Shown: positions 9,003 through 18,263, counted from the first letter of the stretch. The stretch is 64,000 nucleotides of DNA from Candidatus Endomicrobium neocapritermitis (GCA_009778325.1 WRJZ01000049.1:41588-105587); one strand, 5' to 3'. A program made the numbers and translations. The notes: a model not told the origin generated them from the letters alone.

Positions 9003-9217
9003 TTTACATAACCGCCGTATCCGCTAGCTTTGGCATCTGCTTTCGCAGCTAAGCCTTTTGCACTTCCTACAATCAATATAGCAGAAACATCTGATGTATT
9101 TATATATCTGTTTTTCCAAACCTTTTTATACATAGCAAAAACGCCGGTTGTCGCTACAAGCAAAACGACAAAAACCAGCAGAAACTCCACAAAAGTCTGT
9201 CCTTTTGACTTTTTCAA
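8999..9217 (-). CDS. Small KGQTFVE pseudopilin
   Basis: 72 residues from a TTG start: MKKSKGQTFVEFLLVFVVLL, a prepilin-type cleavage motif and one helix, then a short tail ending in GYGGYVK. I prefer the TTG at 9217 because a GAGG ribosome site sits six bases upstream and the product then starts like its paralogues (MKKNSKGQ, MKNNKGQ). A GTG start would add nine residues. It may be the major fibre subunit of this locus, since Flp pilins are of this size. It has no typical Flp pilin Tyr/Glu signature, so this is inference. Confidence 0.65.
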   Translation of the reverse strand: MKKSKGQTFVEFLLVFVVLLVATTGVFAMYKKVWKNRYINTSDVSAILIVGSAKGLAAKADAKASGYGGYVK

Positions 9218-9265
9218 ATTAAACCTCGTGAAAATGCGTGTCACGCAGAAAGAAATTGCATATTA

Positions 9266-9308
9266 TGCCGTTACCATGCCTCTGCACATTACCGCATCTG
9301 TGCATCAC
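9266..9308. repeat. Partial short-word element, GCATC word
   Basis: ATGCCGTTACCATGCC and CGCATCTGTGCATC are variants of the words seen at 4820. Only one arm is clear. It separates the pseudopilin gene from the secretin-like gene. Confidence 0.45.
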
Positions 9309-9313
9309 AGTTT

Positions 9314-10039
9314 TCATTCCATTATTTTTGTCGTTACAAAAATTAGTACATTGATTTTATCTTCATGTTTTTTTTGCACGCTGAACAATACGCCTAAAAT
9401 CGGAATATCGCTGAGAATCGGAATACCTTCCCTTGTATTCCCTTTGGTTGTCTCGATGAGACCGGCCAAAACCATAGTTTCGCCGTCTTTTATTTGTATG
9501 TGTGAAGAAGCCTGTCTTTTTGCAATTGAATAATATCCTCCTGACATTGGCGCATTGTAGTCAATTCTTGAAAGTTCGGTTTGGAGTTTCATGTCAATCT
9601 TGCCGTCCTGCATAATTATCGGAGTTATATCCATTATTATCCCGTATTCTTTCCATTCGACTGAATTCCCGTTTAACGAAGTCGAGACAATGGGAATCTC
9701 TCCGCCTACCATAAATTTTGCCGTACTGCCGGACTTTGTTACAAGTTTCGGCTTGGACAGAACTTTTGCCGCGCCGGCTGTTTCCAAAGCTTTTAAAGTC
9801 GCCGTATAATTCGTAATTCTTGCCCATTCGCCGGATTCAATAATAGCCGGAATAGTCATTTCGCTTACTGACACTTCATTCGGCCACTTGATTCCGAGCT
9901 CTATGGATTTATTTTCATTTATTTCCGTTATTTCTACGGATATTTCTACCATCTTTTCAGCTTTTTCCGGTACAGCCGCTTTTTGCGCGTATGCCAAAGC
10001 CGCAACAAATAAAATAGGGATAAAAATTAATTTTTTCAT
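9314..10039 (-). CDS. Short secretin-like outer-membrane protein
   Basis: 241 residues with a signal peptide (MKKLIFIPILFVAALAYA). The rest matches the C-terminal secretin core of GspD/CpaC/PilQ proteins: VEISVEITEIN, then AKVLSKPKLVTKSG near 110, a VGGEIPI motif, GIIMDITPII, and SDIPILGVLFS near the end. Usual secretins carry N0/N1 ring domains and exceed 400 residues; these domains are missing, so this is a near-minimal secretin core. It probably forms or lines an outer-membrane pore for the pseudopilins next to it. Its start overlaps the gcvT stop by four bases (ATGA), so translation may be coupled. Confidence 0.8.
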   Translation of the reverse strand: MKKLIFIPILFVAALAYAQKAAVPEKAEKMVEISVEITEINENKSIELGIKWPNEVSVSEMTIPAIIESGEWARITNYTATLKALETAGAAKVLSKPKLVTKSGSTAKFMVGGEIPIVSTSLNGNSVEWKEYGIIMDITPIIMQDGKIDMKLQTELSRIDYNAPMSGGYYSIAKRQASSHIQIKDGETMVLAGLIETTKGNTREGIPILSDIPILGVLFSVQKKHEDKINVLIFVTTKIME

Positions 10040-11100
10040 TTCGCTCTCTTATAAAACGGTTTATTTACAACTGCCGCTTTTCTCCTGTTATTATGAATTT
10101 CAATTTCAACTTCATTGTTATTTACGTTAAAATCAATTAACGCTAATCCTATTGCTTTTCTTAAAGTAGGAGAAAATGTTCCGCTTGTAACATATCCTGC
10201 TTCTTTACCGCCGAAAAACACTTTATTTCCGTTTCTTGCTATACCGCCAACGCACTCAAAAGCAATTATTTTTTTTGAAGGAGCATTTTTTATCGCTAAA
10301 AGTTTCTCTTTGCCTGTGAAATTGTTTTCCCAGTATATAATTTTTTCAAAGCCTGCGTCAATAGGATTAATATTTTCATCTATCTCATGGCCGTGCAAAG
10401 GCATACAGGCTTCAAGCCTTAGCGTATCGCGGCAGCCCAAACCGCACGGTTTTACTCCGGCAGATATCAGCTTTTCCCACAAAACAACTGCCTGATTTTT
10501 AGAAATAAAAATTTCAAAACCGTCCTCTCCCGTATAACCTGTTCTTGCAACACGGCAAAAATCAGCCGGAATATCTTTTAATTTAAGCTGTGAACAAGTA
10601 AAATATTTCATGCTTTTAACATCAGTTTCTGCCATATTCTGTAGCATATCCGCAGCTTTTGGTCCCTGCAAAGCTAAAAGACATATATCTGCACTTATAT
10701 TTTTAAGCTGCGTATCGCCTGTTTTGCATCTGTTAAGCCATTCCCAGTCTTTATCAAGATTTCCTGCGTTTACAACCATCATATATTCATTTTCAAACTT
10801 ATAAACTATGATATCGTCTTTAACTCCGCCGTTTTCGTTTAATATCATTGAATATTTTGCTTTTTTATCAGCCAAATTTTTCATATCGCCGACAGTAACT
10901 TTATTTAAAAAGTCGCCGCTGTCTTTATCTGAAATAATAAAAGTCCCCATGTGAGACGTATCAAAAATACCGCAGCTTGTTCTTACGGCATTATGCTCAT
11001 CAATGATTGAAGAATACTGTACTGGCATTTCCCACCCGCCGAATTCAGTCATTTTTGCGCCTAGTTTCAGATGTTCGTCATATAAATAAGTTCTTTTCAT
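10036..11100 (-). CDS. gcvT: Aminomethyltransferase, glycine cleavage T protein
   Basis: Transfers the methylene group from the aminomethyl-lipoyl H protein to tetrahydrofolate and releases ammonia. 354 residues, typical. Visible motifs are GGWEMPVQY near 22, GIFDTSHMG near 44, GYTGEDGFEIF near 190 and LRLEACMPLHGHE near 225. The C-terminal beta-barrel has GYVTSGTFSPTL near 310. It stops inside the start of the secretin-like gene and begins one base after lpd ends, so lpd-gcvT-secretin are one transcript. gcvH and gcvP are not in the window. Confidence 0.95.
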   Translation of the reverse strand: MKRTYLYDEHLKLGAKMTEFGGWEMPVQYSSIIDEHNAVRTSCGIFDTSHMGTFIISDKDSGDFLNKVTVGDMKNLADKKAKYSMILNENGGVKDDIIVYKFENEYMMVVNAGNLDKDWEWLNRCKTGDTQLKNISADICLLALQGPKAADMLQNMAETDVKSMKYFTCSQLKLKDIPADFCRVARTGYTGEDGFEIFISKNQAVVLWEKLISAGVKPCGLGCRDTLRLEACMPLHGHEIDENINPIDAGFEKIIYWENNFTGKEKLLAIKNAPSKKIIAFECVGGIARNGNKVFFGGKEAGYVTSGTFSPTLRKAIGLALIDFNVNNNEVEIEIHNNRRKAAVVNKPFYKRAK

Positions 11101-11101
11101 T

Positions 11102-12445
11102 TTATTTCCTTTTCATTATCTCGGTACATTTCCCAAAAGCATCTTCATACGCATTTAATAACCCTTCAGAAAACGAAGGATGAAACATACTTTCTCTTGC
11201 AGGCGCTTCGCCTATTTTCAATATTTGCGCTGCCGTGTTTATTAATTCGTCGGCATGAACGCCTATTATCCAAAATGCCAACGGCTTTCCAGTATTTTTA
11301 TCAGCAGCGCATTTTATAAATCCAGAGCGTTCATTTTCAATAAAAGCTCTTCCGCTTGCCGTAAAAGGAAACTTCCCTGAAACGAAGTTTCCATAATTAG
11401 AAAAATCCTTTAGCTTTACCGACGCTGCTGGAGGATTTGAAAAAACGGCAAGAGGAATAATCAAATCATCAATTTTTGATTTGTTTTCGTTAACGGCATT
11501 TTCCGCGGCAATCACGCCTTCATTCTGCGCTGTGTATGCCAAAAGATTTTTACCGGCAATATCTCCGACAGCATAAATATTTTCAATATTTGTTTTACAG
11601 TAATCATCGGTTTTAATAAAACCCTTTTTATCGGTTTCAATTCCAATGCTTTCAAGGCTTAATTCTTTTGCAGGAACTCTGCCGGTAACAATCAAAACTT
11701 TTTCATAAGCATTAATACTATTCAAAGCATTCATACATGACGTAAGCACTTCAACGCCCTGTCTTTGTAAATTTTTAATTATTTCGGCAGAAACTTCCGC
11801 ATCTTCACCTGGTAAAAGCTGTTGTTCGCACTCTGCTATAGTTACTTGACTTCCAAAACCAGAAAAAATCGTGGCCATCTCAATTCCGATTGCTCCGCCG
11901 CCTATTACTAAAACATTTTTTGGCAATTCTCTTAGGTTTAAAACATCAGTAGAGCTTATTATATTCTGCCCGTTAAACTCAAATCCTTTTATTACGGCAG
12001 GTTTCGTACCGGAAGCTATTATAATCTTTTCGGCAGATATTTCTAAAATTTCTGTTTCGCTTTTAATCGCCAATAAGTTTACAGATTTAAATGAAGCTGC
12101 ACCCTTTATAACAGTTATATTGTCGTATGAAGCAAGAATCATATCCATACCTTTTCTTATATTGGATATTGATTTATCTTTTTTGTCTATAATATCGGAA
12201 AAAGAAAACGGCTCTAAGTTTGCCTTAAAGCCGTACTCGTAAGATTTCTGTATTTTTTGTTTTGTTTTAAGAGCCTGCCACAAAAACTTTGTAGGTATGC
12301 AGCCGCAATTCAGACATGTTCCGCCGGTTAAATCTTTTTCTATTAAAACAACTTTTTTGCCAAGCTGTGCAGCTCTTACAGCAGCAGAAAAACCTCCCGG
12401 ACCCGAACCTATAACAGCAATATCGTATTTTTTTGCTGTATTCAT
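11102..12445 (-). CDS. lpd: Dihydrolipoyl dehydrogenase
   Basis: FAD enzyme that re-oxidises the lipoyl group and passes electrons to NAD; E3 of 2-oxoacid dehydrogenases and L protein of glycine cleavage. 447 residues. The FAD-binding motif GSGPGGFSAAVRA is near 12, the redox disulfide GGTCLNCGCIPTK near 40, the NAD-binding GGGAIGIEMA near 180 and the second FAD motif YAVGDIAGK near 300. The C-terminal HPSFSE carries the catalytic His-Glu pair. Pairing with gcvT suggests glycine cleavage as its main job. Confidence 0.93.
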   Translation of the reverse strand: MNTAKKYDIAVIGSGPGGFSAAVRAAQLGKKVVLIEKDLTGGTCLNCGCIPTKFLWQALKTKQKIQKSYEYGFKANLEPFSFSDIIDKKDKSISNIRKGMDMILASYDNITVIKGAASFKSVNLLAIKSETEILEISAEKIIIASGTKPAVIKGFEFNGQNIISSTDVLNLRELPKNVLVIGGGAIGIEMATIFSGFGSQVTIAECEQQLLPGEDAEVSAEIIKNLQRQGVEVLTSCMNALNSINAYEKVLIVTGRVPAKELSLESIGIETDKKGFIKTDDYCKTNIENIYAVGDIAGKNLLAYTAQNEGVIAAENAVNENKSKIDDLIIPLAVFSNPPAASVKLKDFSNYGNFVSGKFPFTASGRAFIENERSGFIKCAADKNTGKPLAFWIIGVHADELINTAAQILKIGEAPARESMFHPSFSEGLLNAYEDAFGKCTEIMKRK

Positions 12446-12453
12446 ATCAATCC

Positions 12454-14163
12454 TTATTTTTTATATATCTTCAAAATTTCCGCAACAGCTTCTTCCGGTT
12501 TCATCAGCTTAATGCCTTCTTTGCCGTCTTTTCTTGCCTTAAATTCAACATTGCCGTTTGCAAGATTCTTTTCGCCTATGACTATTCTGTACGGTATTCC
12601 CATTAAATCAGCGTCTTTAAATTTTATTCCGGCTCTTTCATCTCTGTCATCGATCAAAACGTCTAATCCTTTTGCCGAAAGGTCTTTATAAATTTTCTCG
12701 GTAACTTCTTTTGTTTTCTCATCGGCAAAATTAACCGGAATAATAATCACTTCAAACGGCGCGATATTGTCAGGCCAGATTATGCCGTTTTCATCATTAG
12801 ATTGTTCGATTGTAGCTGCAAGAATCCTTGTTACGCCTATACCGTAGCAGCCCATAACAATAAGATTCTCTTTGCCATTAGTATCAAGATATGTCGCGTT
12901 CATTGACTCTGAATATTTTGTGCCAAGCTTAAAAGTATGTCCTATTTCTATACCTCTTGCGAAATCTATCTTTCCGTTTTTGCATTTAGGGCAGGCGTCG
13001 TCTTTCAATATTTTTCTCAAATCGGCAGCCGTATCATATTTAAAATCCCTGTTTATGTTCACATTTTTCAAATGATAATCTTTTTTATTTGCCCCGGTAA
13101 CGGCATTAGCAATATTTAGAGCCGACAAATCGGCAATAACTTTAATTTTCTTTTTCATGCTTACAGGCCCTGCAAAACCTAAAGGCGCTCCCGTAATTTC
13201 GCTTATCGTTTTTTCGTCTGCCAAAACAAGTTCTATACATCCGAGAAAAGATTGAAGTTTTATTTCATTGACTTCAAAATCCCCTCTTATTAAAACAGCC
13301 ATAGGCTGTCCGTCGGCAAGATAAATCATTGTTTTTATAAATTTTTTCGGACTTATATCCAAAAACTTTGCCACTTCTTCAACAGTGCCTATATTCGGCG
13401 TTAAAACTTCTTCCATTTCAAGTTTTTCGGAAGTATCAGGCTCGCAAGTCATGCATTCCGCTTTTTCGGTGTTAGCTCCGTAACCGCATTCGCAATGCGC
13501 TATTTCTTCTTCTCCCGTATCGGCAAGAACCATAAATTCGTGTGAAAAAGAACCGCCTATAGCACCGGCAGCAGCTTCAACAGCACGGAATTTAAAACCG
13601 CATCTTTCGCATATATTTGTGTACGCCTGAAACATTTTTTTGTAATATCTTTCCAAGTCAGCTTCATCAACGTGAAATGAATAACCGTCTTTCATCAAAA
13701 ATTCCCGCGCACGCATTATACCGAAACGCGGGCGTATTTCATCCCTGAATTTTGTGCCGAACTGGTACAGCATAATCGGAAGGTGTTTGTAAGATTTTAT
13801 GTCTTTTCTAACTAAATCAGTCACGCCTTCTTCAGCTGTGGGAGCAAGACAAAATTCCGCGTCTTTTCTGTCTTTCAGCCTGAAAAGTTCTTTACCGTAA
13901 ACATTCCAGCGGCCTGTCTCTATCCAAAGTTCTTTAGGAAAAATCAAAGGCAGAACAACTTCCTGACCATCTGCAGCATTCATTTCTTCGCGTATAATAT
14001 TTTCAACTTTTCTCAAAGCCCGCAAACCTAAAGGCAAAAACTCATAAAGCCCGGAAGCTACTTTGCGTATCATTCCTGAACGTATCATCAATTTCGCCGA
14101 AATTATATCGGCGTCAGAAGGAGCTTCTCTTAATGTCGGCGCGTATAGTTTTGAAAAAAACAT
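12454..14163 (-). CDS. proS: Prolyl-tRNA synthetase, bacterial type
   Basis: Charges tRNA-Pro. About 569 residues with class II motifs 1-3 and the bacterial editing insertion (about 220-400; GAIGGSFSHEFMVLADTGE precedes it). Motif 2 includes RPRFGIMRAREFLMKDGYSF near 135. Motif 3 is GCYGIGVTRILAA near 440. An unusual Cys-rich segment (CECGY...CMTC near 230) and CPKCKNGK near 395 look like zinc-binding insertions, known in several bacterial ProS. The ATG at 14163 has GGAGG nine bases upstream and gives the typical MFFSKLYAPTL start. Confidence 0.95.
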   Translation of the reverse strand: MFFSKLYAPTLREAPSDADIISAKLMIRSGMIRKVASGLYEFLPLGLRALRKVENIIREEMNAADGQEVVLPLIFPKELWIETGRWNVYGKELFRLKDRKDAEFCLAPTAEEGVTDLVRKDIKSYKHLPIMLYQFGTKFRDEIRPRFGIMRAREFLMKDGYSFHVDEADLERYYKKMFQAYTNICERCGFKFRAVEAAAGAIGGSFSHEFMVLADTGEEEIAHCECGYGANTEKAECMTCEPDTSEKLEMEEVLTPNIGTVEEVAKFLDISPKKFIKTMIYLADGQPMAVLIRGDFEVNEIKLQSFLGCIELVLADEKTISEITGAPLGFAGPVSMKKKIKVIADLSALNIANAVTGANKKDYHLKNVNINRDFKYDTAADLRKILKDDACPKCKNGKIDFARGIEIGHTFKLGTKYSESMNATYLDTNGKENLIVMGCYGIGVTRILAATIEQSNDENGIIWPDNIAPFEVIIIPVNFADEKTKEVTEKIYKDLSAKGLDVLIDDRDERAGIKFKDADLMGIPYRIVIGEKNLANGNVEFKARKDGKEGIKLMKPEEAVAEILKIYKK

Positions 14164-14192
14164 TTGATTTGGCCTCCAAAAAAATCTTTGGC

Positions 14193-14277
14193 TTGTCATT
14201 CTGCGCGAAGTCGCAGAATCTATTCATTTATAGACCCTGCGACTTCGGAACAAAGTTCCTTCGCGCAGGGTGACAAA
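14193..14277. repeat. Dispersed palindrome, TGTCAT...ATCT type, two inverted copies
   Basis: Left unit TGTCATTCTGCGCGAAGTC, then GCAGAATCT; right unit is its complement with a short GGAACAAAGTTCC insertion. Same end signature as the copy at 168 but a different stem. It lies between greA and proS. Confidence 0.8.
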
Positions 14278-14294
14278 TGTTAAAAAAACATTTG

Positions 14295-14759
14295 TCATCT
14301 TGTAATTTTTAAAATTTTAAATTTAGTTTTGCCTGCGGGAAGTTCAACTTCAACCGTTTCTCCGACTTTATGTTCTAAAAGACCCTGAATAAGCGGAGAC
14401 TGTACGGAAATTTTATTCGCCGACGGGTCGGCTTCTTCAAGATCAACTATCATATACTCATAATCATCGCCGTCTTCGTCCTGTATCGTAATGGTAGCGC
14501 CCATTAAAACTTTATCCGGGTCTATATTCAAATTTTCTATAGTTTTCGCCCGCGATATTTTTGAATCGATTTCCGCTATTCGCCTCATCAAATTAGTAAG
14601 AGTTTCTTTTGCCGCGTGATATTCGGCATTTTCTTTTAAATCGCCGTGTTCTCTCGCTCTTGCAATTTCATCCTGAATAAGCGGCTTTCTTTTCAGCAAA
14701 GCGTCTAGCTCTTTTATAAGTTTTTCTTTTCCTTCTCTTGTTAAATAAATGTCTGCCAT
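14295..14759 (-). CDS. greA: Transcript cleavage factor GreA
   Basis: 154 residues, full length. The N-terminal antiparallel coiled coil has the tip acidic pair in REHGDLKENAEYHAAK near 37-52. The C-terminal FKBP-like domain ends TKFKILKI. GreA rescues backtracked RNA polymerase by stimulating cleavage of the nascent RNA. It follows ispG closely on the same strand. Confidence 0.95.
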   Translation of the reverse strand: MADIYLTREGKEKLIKELDALLKRKPLIQDEIARAREHGDLKENAEYHAAKETLTNLMRRIAEIDSKISRAKTIENLNIDPDKVLMGATITIQDEDGDDYEYMIVDLEEADPSANKISVQSPLIQGLLEHKVGETVEVELPAGKTKFKILKITR

Positions 14760-14777
14760 TTTCTTACCCTCTTAACT

Positions 14778-15854
14778 TTACTTCTTTTGAAAATCTTTAA
14801 GCATTGAAACAAGCGTTTTAACCCATTTCTCAGGCTTAACTTTTCCGGCTATTTCGCCGTTTTTAAATAGTATTCCTATATTTTTTCCTCCGGCTATTCC
14901 AAAATCAGCGTCTTTGGCTTCCCCCGGACCGTTTACTACGCAGCCCATAAGCGCAACCTTAACGGGCTTTTTTATATTTTTAATCTTTGCGGTTTCTTTT
15001 TCCATATCTGAAACAATTTTTATCAAATCAACTTCGCATCTGGAGCATGTCGGACATGAAATTATTTCTATTCCCGATTTTCTTAATTCTAAAGCCCGCA
15101 AAAGCGAATAAGCGGCTTTCACTTCTTCAACAGGGTCAGCCGTTAAAGAAACTCTGACGGTATCTCCCATACCGTCATAAAGCATTATGCCAAGCCCTGC
15201 GGAAGACTTTATTGTTCCGCTAAAAAGCGAACCTGCTTCGGTAATGCCCAAATGAAGAGGATAATTTCTTTTTGAAGCAAATATTTTATAAGCTTCAACC
15301 GTAGTCGCAATATTTGACGCCTTCAAAGAAACAGCTATATCGTAGAAGCTAAGCTTCTCTAAAATGCGGACATGCTCAATTGCGGATTTGGCAAGCTCTT
15401 TCGCGCGCGATAAATTGTCGTCAAAATTATGCACTGACTTTAAAGAGCCGGCATTCACGCCGATTCTTATAGGTATGCGCGCGGCTTTTGCCTCTTTAAC
15501 CAAAGTTTCTACTTTATCTTTAGAACCGATATTGCCGGGGTTTATTCTAAGCTTGTCAACGCCCTGCTTTATTGCTTCCAAAGCTATTCTGTAATCAAAA
15601 TGAATATCGGCAACCAACGGAATTTTTATATTTTTTTTAATTTTACTTACATTCTGCGCGGATTCCATATCAGGCAGAGAAACTCGTATAATTTCGCATC
15701 CGGCGTCTTCAAGATTTTTAATTTGTTTTACCGTAGCGCGCCAGTCTCTTGTGTCGGTATTAGTCATAGACTGCACGGCAACCGGAGCTCCGCCGCCTAT
15801 AACAACGCCGCCGATATTGATTTTTCTGGTTTGGGTTCTTTTAAAATATTTCAT
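14778..15854 (-). CDS. ispG: 4-hydroxy-3-methylbut-2-enyl-diphosphate synthase IspG
   Basis: Penultimate enzyme of the MEP isoprenoid pathway, a 4Fe-4S protein that reduces MEcPP to HMBPP. 358 residues, the short bacterial form without the plant-type insert. GGVVIGGGAPVAVQSMTNTD is near 16, ADIHFDYRIA near 83, SCPTCSRCEVDL near 265 and MGCVVNGPGEA near 305; the last two give the cluster cysteines. It lies beside rseP and dxr, so two MEP enzymes share this run. Confidence 0.95.
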   Translation of the reverse strand: MKYFKRTQTRKINIGGVVIGGGAPVAVQSMTNTDTRDWRATVKQIKNLEDAGCEIIRVSLPDMESAQNVSKIKKNIKIPLVADIHFDYRIALEAIKQGVDKLRINPGNIGSKDKVETLVKEAKAARIPIRIGVNAGSLKSVHNFDDNLSRAKELAKSAIEHVRILEKLSFYDIAVSLKASNIATTVEAYKIFASKRNYPLHLGITEAGSLFSGTIKSSAGLGIMLYDGMGDTVRVSLTADPVEEVKAAYSLLRALELRKSGIEIISCPTCSRCEVDLIKIVSDMEKETAKIKNIKKPVKVALMGCVVNGPGEAKDADFGIAGGKNIGILFKNGEIAGKVKPEKWVKTLVSMLKDFQKK

Positions 15855-15862
15855 AGTTCCTT

Positions 15863-15889
15863 AATGTCCTTAAAGACTTTAAGGACATT
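15863..15889. repeat. Small perfect palindrome, TCCTTAAAG word
   Basis: AATGTCCTTAAAG and its complement with a one-base centre, followed by further AAAGTCTTTTAAGG copies to about 15908. It fills the gap between rseP and ispG, as the larger hairpin elements do elsewhere. Confidence 0.6.
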
Positions 15890-15919
15890 AAAGTCTTTTA
15901 AGGTCTTTAACAATGCGCG

Positions 15920-16972
15920 TTAATTGCCAAAAAGCTTTCCTATACCCAGCCTCAAAAGGTCGCTGTATGTCGCGAAAATAAAGATTATTCCGATTAAAAC
16001 CAGCCCTATTGTATTGTATACGCTTATAACTTTAGTGCTTATTTTTTTGCGCGTAATACCTTCAACCGTAAACAAAATTATCATACCGCCGTCAACCAAA
16101 GGAATAGGAAAAAGATTAAAAAGGCCGAGAGCAACGGATATAATAGCCAAAAGCCTTATATAATCTTCCATTCCTGATTTTGCCGCTTTTGCCATAACCT
16201 GCATAACTCCTACAGGTCCGGCAATATCCGGTTTTTCCCATGATACGATTTTATCCGCCAAATACAAAACCGTCAGAACAGTTTGCGAAATAACGGCATT
16301 AACGCCAAGCGCTGCGGATTTGAAAAATCCGGCTTCAGACTTTTCAACATAAGGAACCACTCCAAGTGCGCCAACTCCGGTAACAGGATGTTTTGCTACT
16401 TTTATCGTTGTATCAAAAGTATTAGTCCCTCTTGTAATCACAAAAGAAATTTCTTTTTCGGCTTTATCCTTCAAAACCTCTGTCATTTGCGCCCACGTGT
16501 TTACGGCGATACCGTCAATTGAATTTATGATATCCCCCGGCTGCAAACCCGCCTGCGCCGCAGGAAAGTTTTCAACTGTTCCGCCTATTCTGGAAGTGTT
16601 GGAAACAGTTGATACGCCCCAAACATTAAATAAAAACGCAAACAGAAATATCGCTAAAAGATAATTGCTGAAAGGCCCTGCAAAAGCTATCCATATTTTT
16701 TTATACCACGGAAGAGACAAGTATTCGCCTTCTTTTCCTTTAGCTTCGTCGGGATTTTCCCCTTCCATTGCGCAAAAACCGCCGAGAGGTATGGCTTTAA
16801 GCGCATATTTTGTGCCTTTATATTCATACTTAACAATATCCGGGCCAAAACCCAAAGCAAAAGTTAAAACCCTTACTTTACACATTTTAGCCGCGATAAA
16901 ATGCCCGAGCTCATGAATAAAAATTAAAAATCCAAGCCCTGCGATAATTCCGAGTATTTGTAAAATAATCAT
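15920..16972 (-). CDS. rseP: Site-2 protease RseP, inner-membrane zinc metalloprotease
   Basis: Intramembrane protease that cuts anti-sigma factors and remnant signal peptides. 350 residues, shorter than E. coli RseP (450), with one PDZ domain instead of two. The zinc motif FIHELGHFIAAK is near 18-29. The PDZ domain spans about 125-200 (AGLQPGDIINSIDG). The second zinc region, LFNLFPIPLVDGG, is near 278. Three to four membrane helices are visible. Its gap to dxr holds a hairpin repeat. Confidence 0.92.
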   Translation of the reverse strand: MIILQILGIIAGLGFLIFIHELGHFIAAKMCKVRVLTFALGFGPDIVKYEYKGTKYALKAIPLGGFCAMEGENPDEAKGKEGEYLSLPWYKKIWIAFAGPFSNYLLAIFLFAFLFNVWGVSTVSNTSRIGGTVENFPAAQAGLQPGDIINSIDGIAVNTWAQMTEVLKDKAEKEISFVITRGTNTFDTTIKVAKHPVTGVGALGVVPYVEKSEAGFFKSAALGVNAVISQTVLTVLYLADKIVSWEKPDIAGPVGVMQVMAKAAKSGMEDYIRLLAIISVALGLFNLFPIPLVDGGMIILFTVEGITRKKISTKVISVYNTIGLVLIGIIFIFATYSDLLRLGIGKLFGN

Positions 16973-16986
16973 TTATTTTTCCTTTG

Positions 16987-17100
16987 TTGGAAGTTGAGAA
17001 GTTAAGAAGCTTGGAAGTTGAGAGGAGCTGTGGTCGTTTTGTCTTTGACATTACCTTTGTCTTTGCTAGACTTCCAAACATCCAAACTTCTAAGCTTCCG
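16987..17100. repeat. Short-word hairpin element, GGAAGTTGA word
   Basis: Left arm has tandem GGAAGTTGAGAAGTT-like words; right arm has their complement (CTTCCAAACATCC). The core GGTCGTTTTGTCTTTG lies between. The right end overlaps the last codons of dxr: GAAGCTTAG, ending in the stop, is part of the repeat. Confidence 0.75.
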
Positions 17101-18253
17101 CCTTTTTTATTAAACTCTTTGCGTATATCCGCGCCCATGCGTCCGCTTCAACATAATCGTCAATTTTTTGCGTTTTTTTAACTTTATGCGCTTTCATTGT
17201 CTTTTCAACTATGGCGGCTATATCGGTAAATTTAATGTCTTTGTTTAAAAAAGCTGCAACTGCCGCTTCATTGGCGGCGCTCATAACTGCAGGGAATGTT
17301 CCGCCCTTTTTTGCGGCGCCGTATGCCAAAGATAAGCAGGGAAATCTTTTAAAATCAGGTTCATAAAATTCAAGTTTGCCGGCTTTAGCAAGGTTAAGAG
17401 GCTTTATGTTACCTTTTGTTCTTTCGGGATATGTTAAAGCATACTGTATCGGAAGTTTCATATCGGGATTAGAAAGCTGGGCTATAACGGAACCGTCGAC
17501 ATATTCCACCATTGAATGAACTATCGATTGAGGATGTATGACTATTTCAATTTTATCAATCGGCATATCAAACAAAACCGAAGCTTCTATGGCTTCCAGA
17601 CCTTTATTCATAAGAGTCGCGCTGTCTATGGTAATTTTTTTTCCCATCTTCCATGTCGGGTGATCAAGCGCCTGTTCCACGGTAATATCGGCAAAATTTT
17701 TATCATATTTATAGAAAGGGCCGCCTGAAGCGGTAAGAATTATCTTTTTTATTTGCGATTTTTTTTCGCCCGCGCAGCACTGAAAAATCGCGGAATGCTC
17801 GCTGTCTACGGGCAAAACAACAACTTTCTTTTTTGCGGCAAGCCTCATAATTTCTCTGCCTGCCATCACCAAAGCTTCTTTATTCGCGATTGCTATATCT
17901 TTTCCGCACTCTATGGCTTTTATAACAGGCTTTAAGCCTGCAGCGCCGACAACCGCGGATATTACCATATCGGCTTGCGGCATTTCAACTAATCTTTTTA
18001 AACCACTGTGACCGCTGTAAACCTCGGTTTTAATATTATTTAATTTGCACCATTTTTTCAGAGTTTCGGCGTCAGACGGATCCTGCACGGAAACAGCTTT
18101 GGGATTAAAGCGTTTAATCTGTTTTTTTAATATTTCCAGATTGTTATAAACAGAAAGCCCCTCTACGGATATAGTATTTTTCATCTTAGATACTAAATCC
18201 AAAGTCTGCGTGCCTATTGAGCCAGATGAACCTAAAATAACAATTTTTTTCAT
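17090..18253 (-). CDS. dxr: 1-deoxy-D-xylulose-5-phosphate reductoisomerase
   Basis: First committed step of the MEP pathway: DXP to MEP with NADPH. 387 residues from the ATG at 18253, which gives the standard MKKIVILGSSGSIGTQTL start with the NADPH-binding GSSGSIG. Other landmarks are IANKEALVMAG near 120, PVDSEHSAIFQC near 145 and the metal-binding MNKGLEAIEA near 225. The last residues (AEA and stop) come from the edge of the adjacent repeat. Upstream is a MITE, separating it from cdsA. Confidence 0.95.
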   Translation of the reverse strand: MKKIVILGSSGSIGTQTLDLVSKMKNTISVEGLSVYNNLEILKKQIKRFNPKAVSVQDPSDAETLKKWCKLNNIKTEVYSGHSGLKRLVEMPQADMVISAVVGAAGLKPVIKAIECGKDIAIANKEALVMAGREIMRLAAKKKVVVLPVDSEHSAIFQCCAGEKKSQIKKIILTASGGPFYKYDKNFADITVEQALDHPTWKMGKKITIDSATLMNKGLEAIEASVLFDMPIDKIEIVIHPQSIVHSMVEYVDGSVIAQLSNPDMKLPIQYALTYPERTKGNIKPLNLAKAGKLEFYEPDFKRFPCLSLAYGAAKKGGTFPAVMSAANEAAVAAFLNKDIKFTDIAAIVEKTMKAHKVKKTQKIDDYVEADAWARIYAKSLIKKAEA

Positions 18254-18263
18254 GATTATATTA

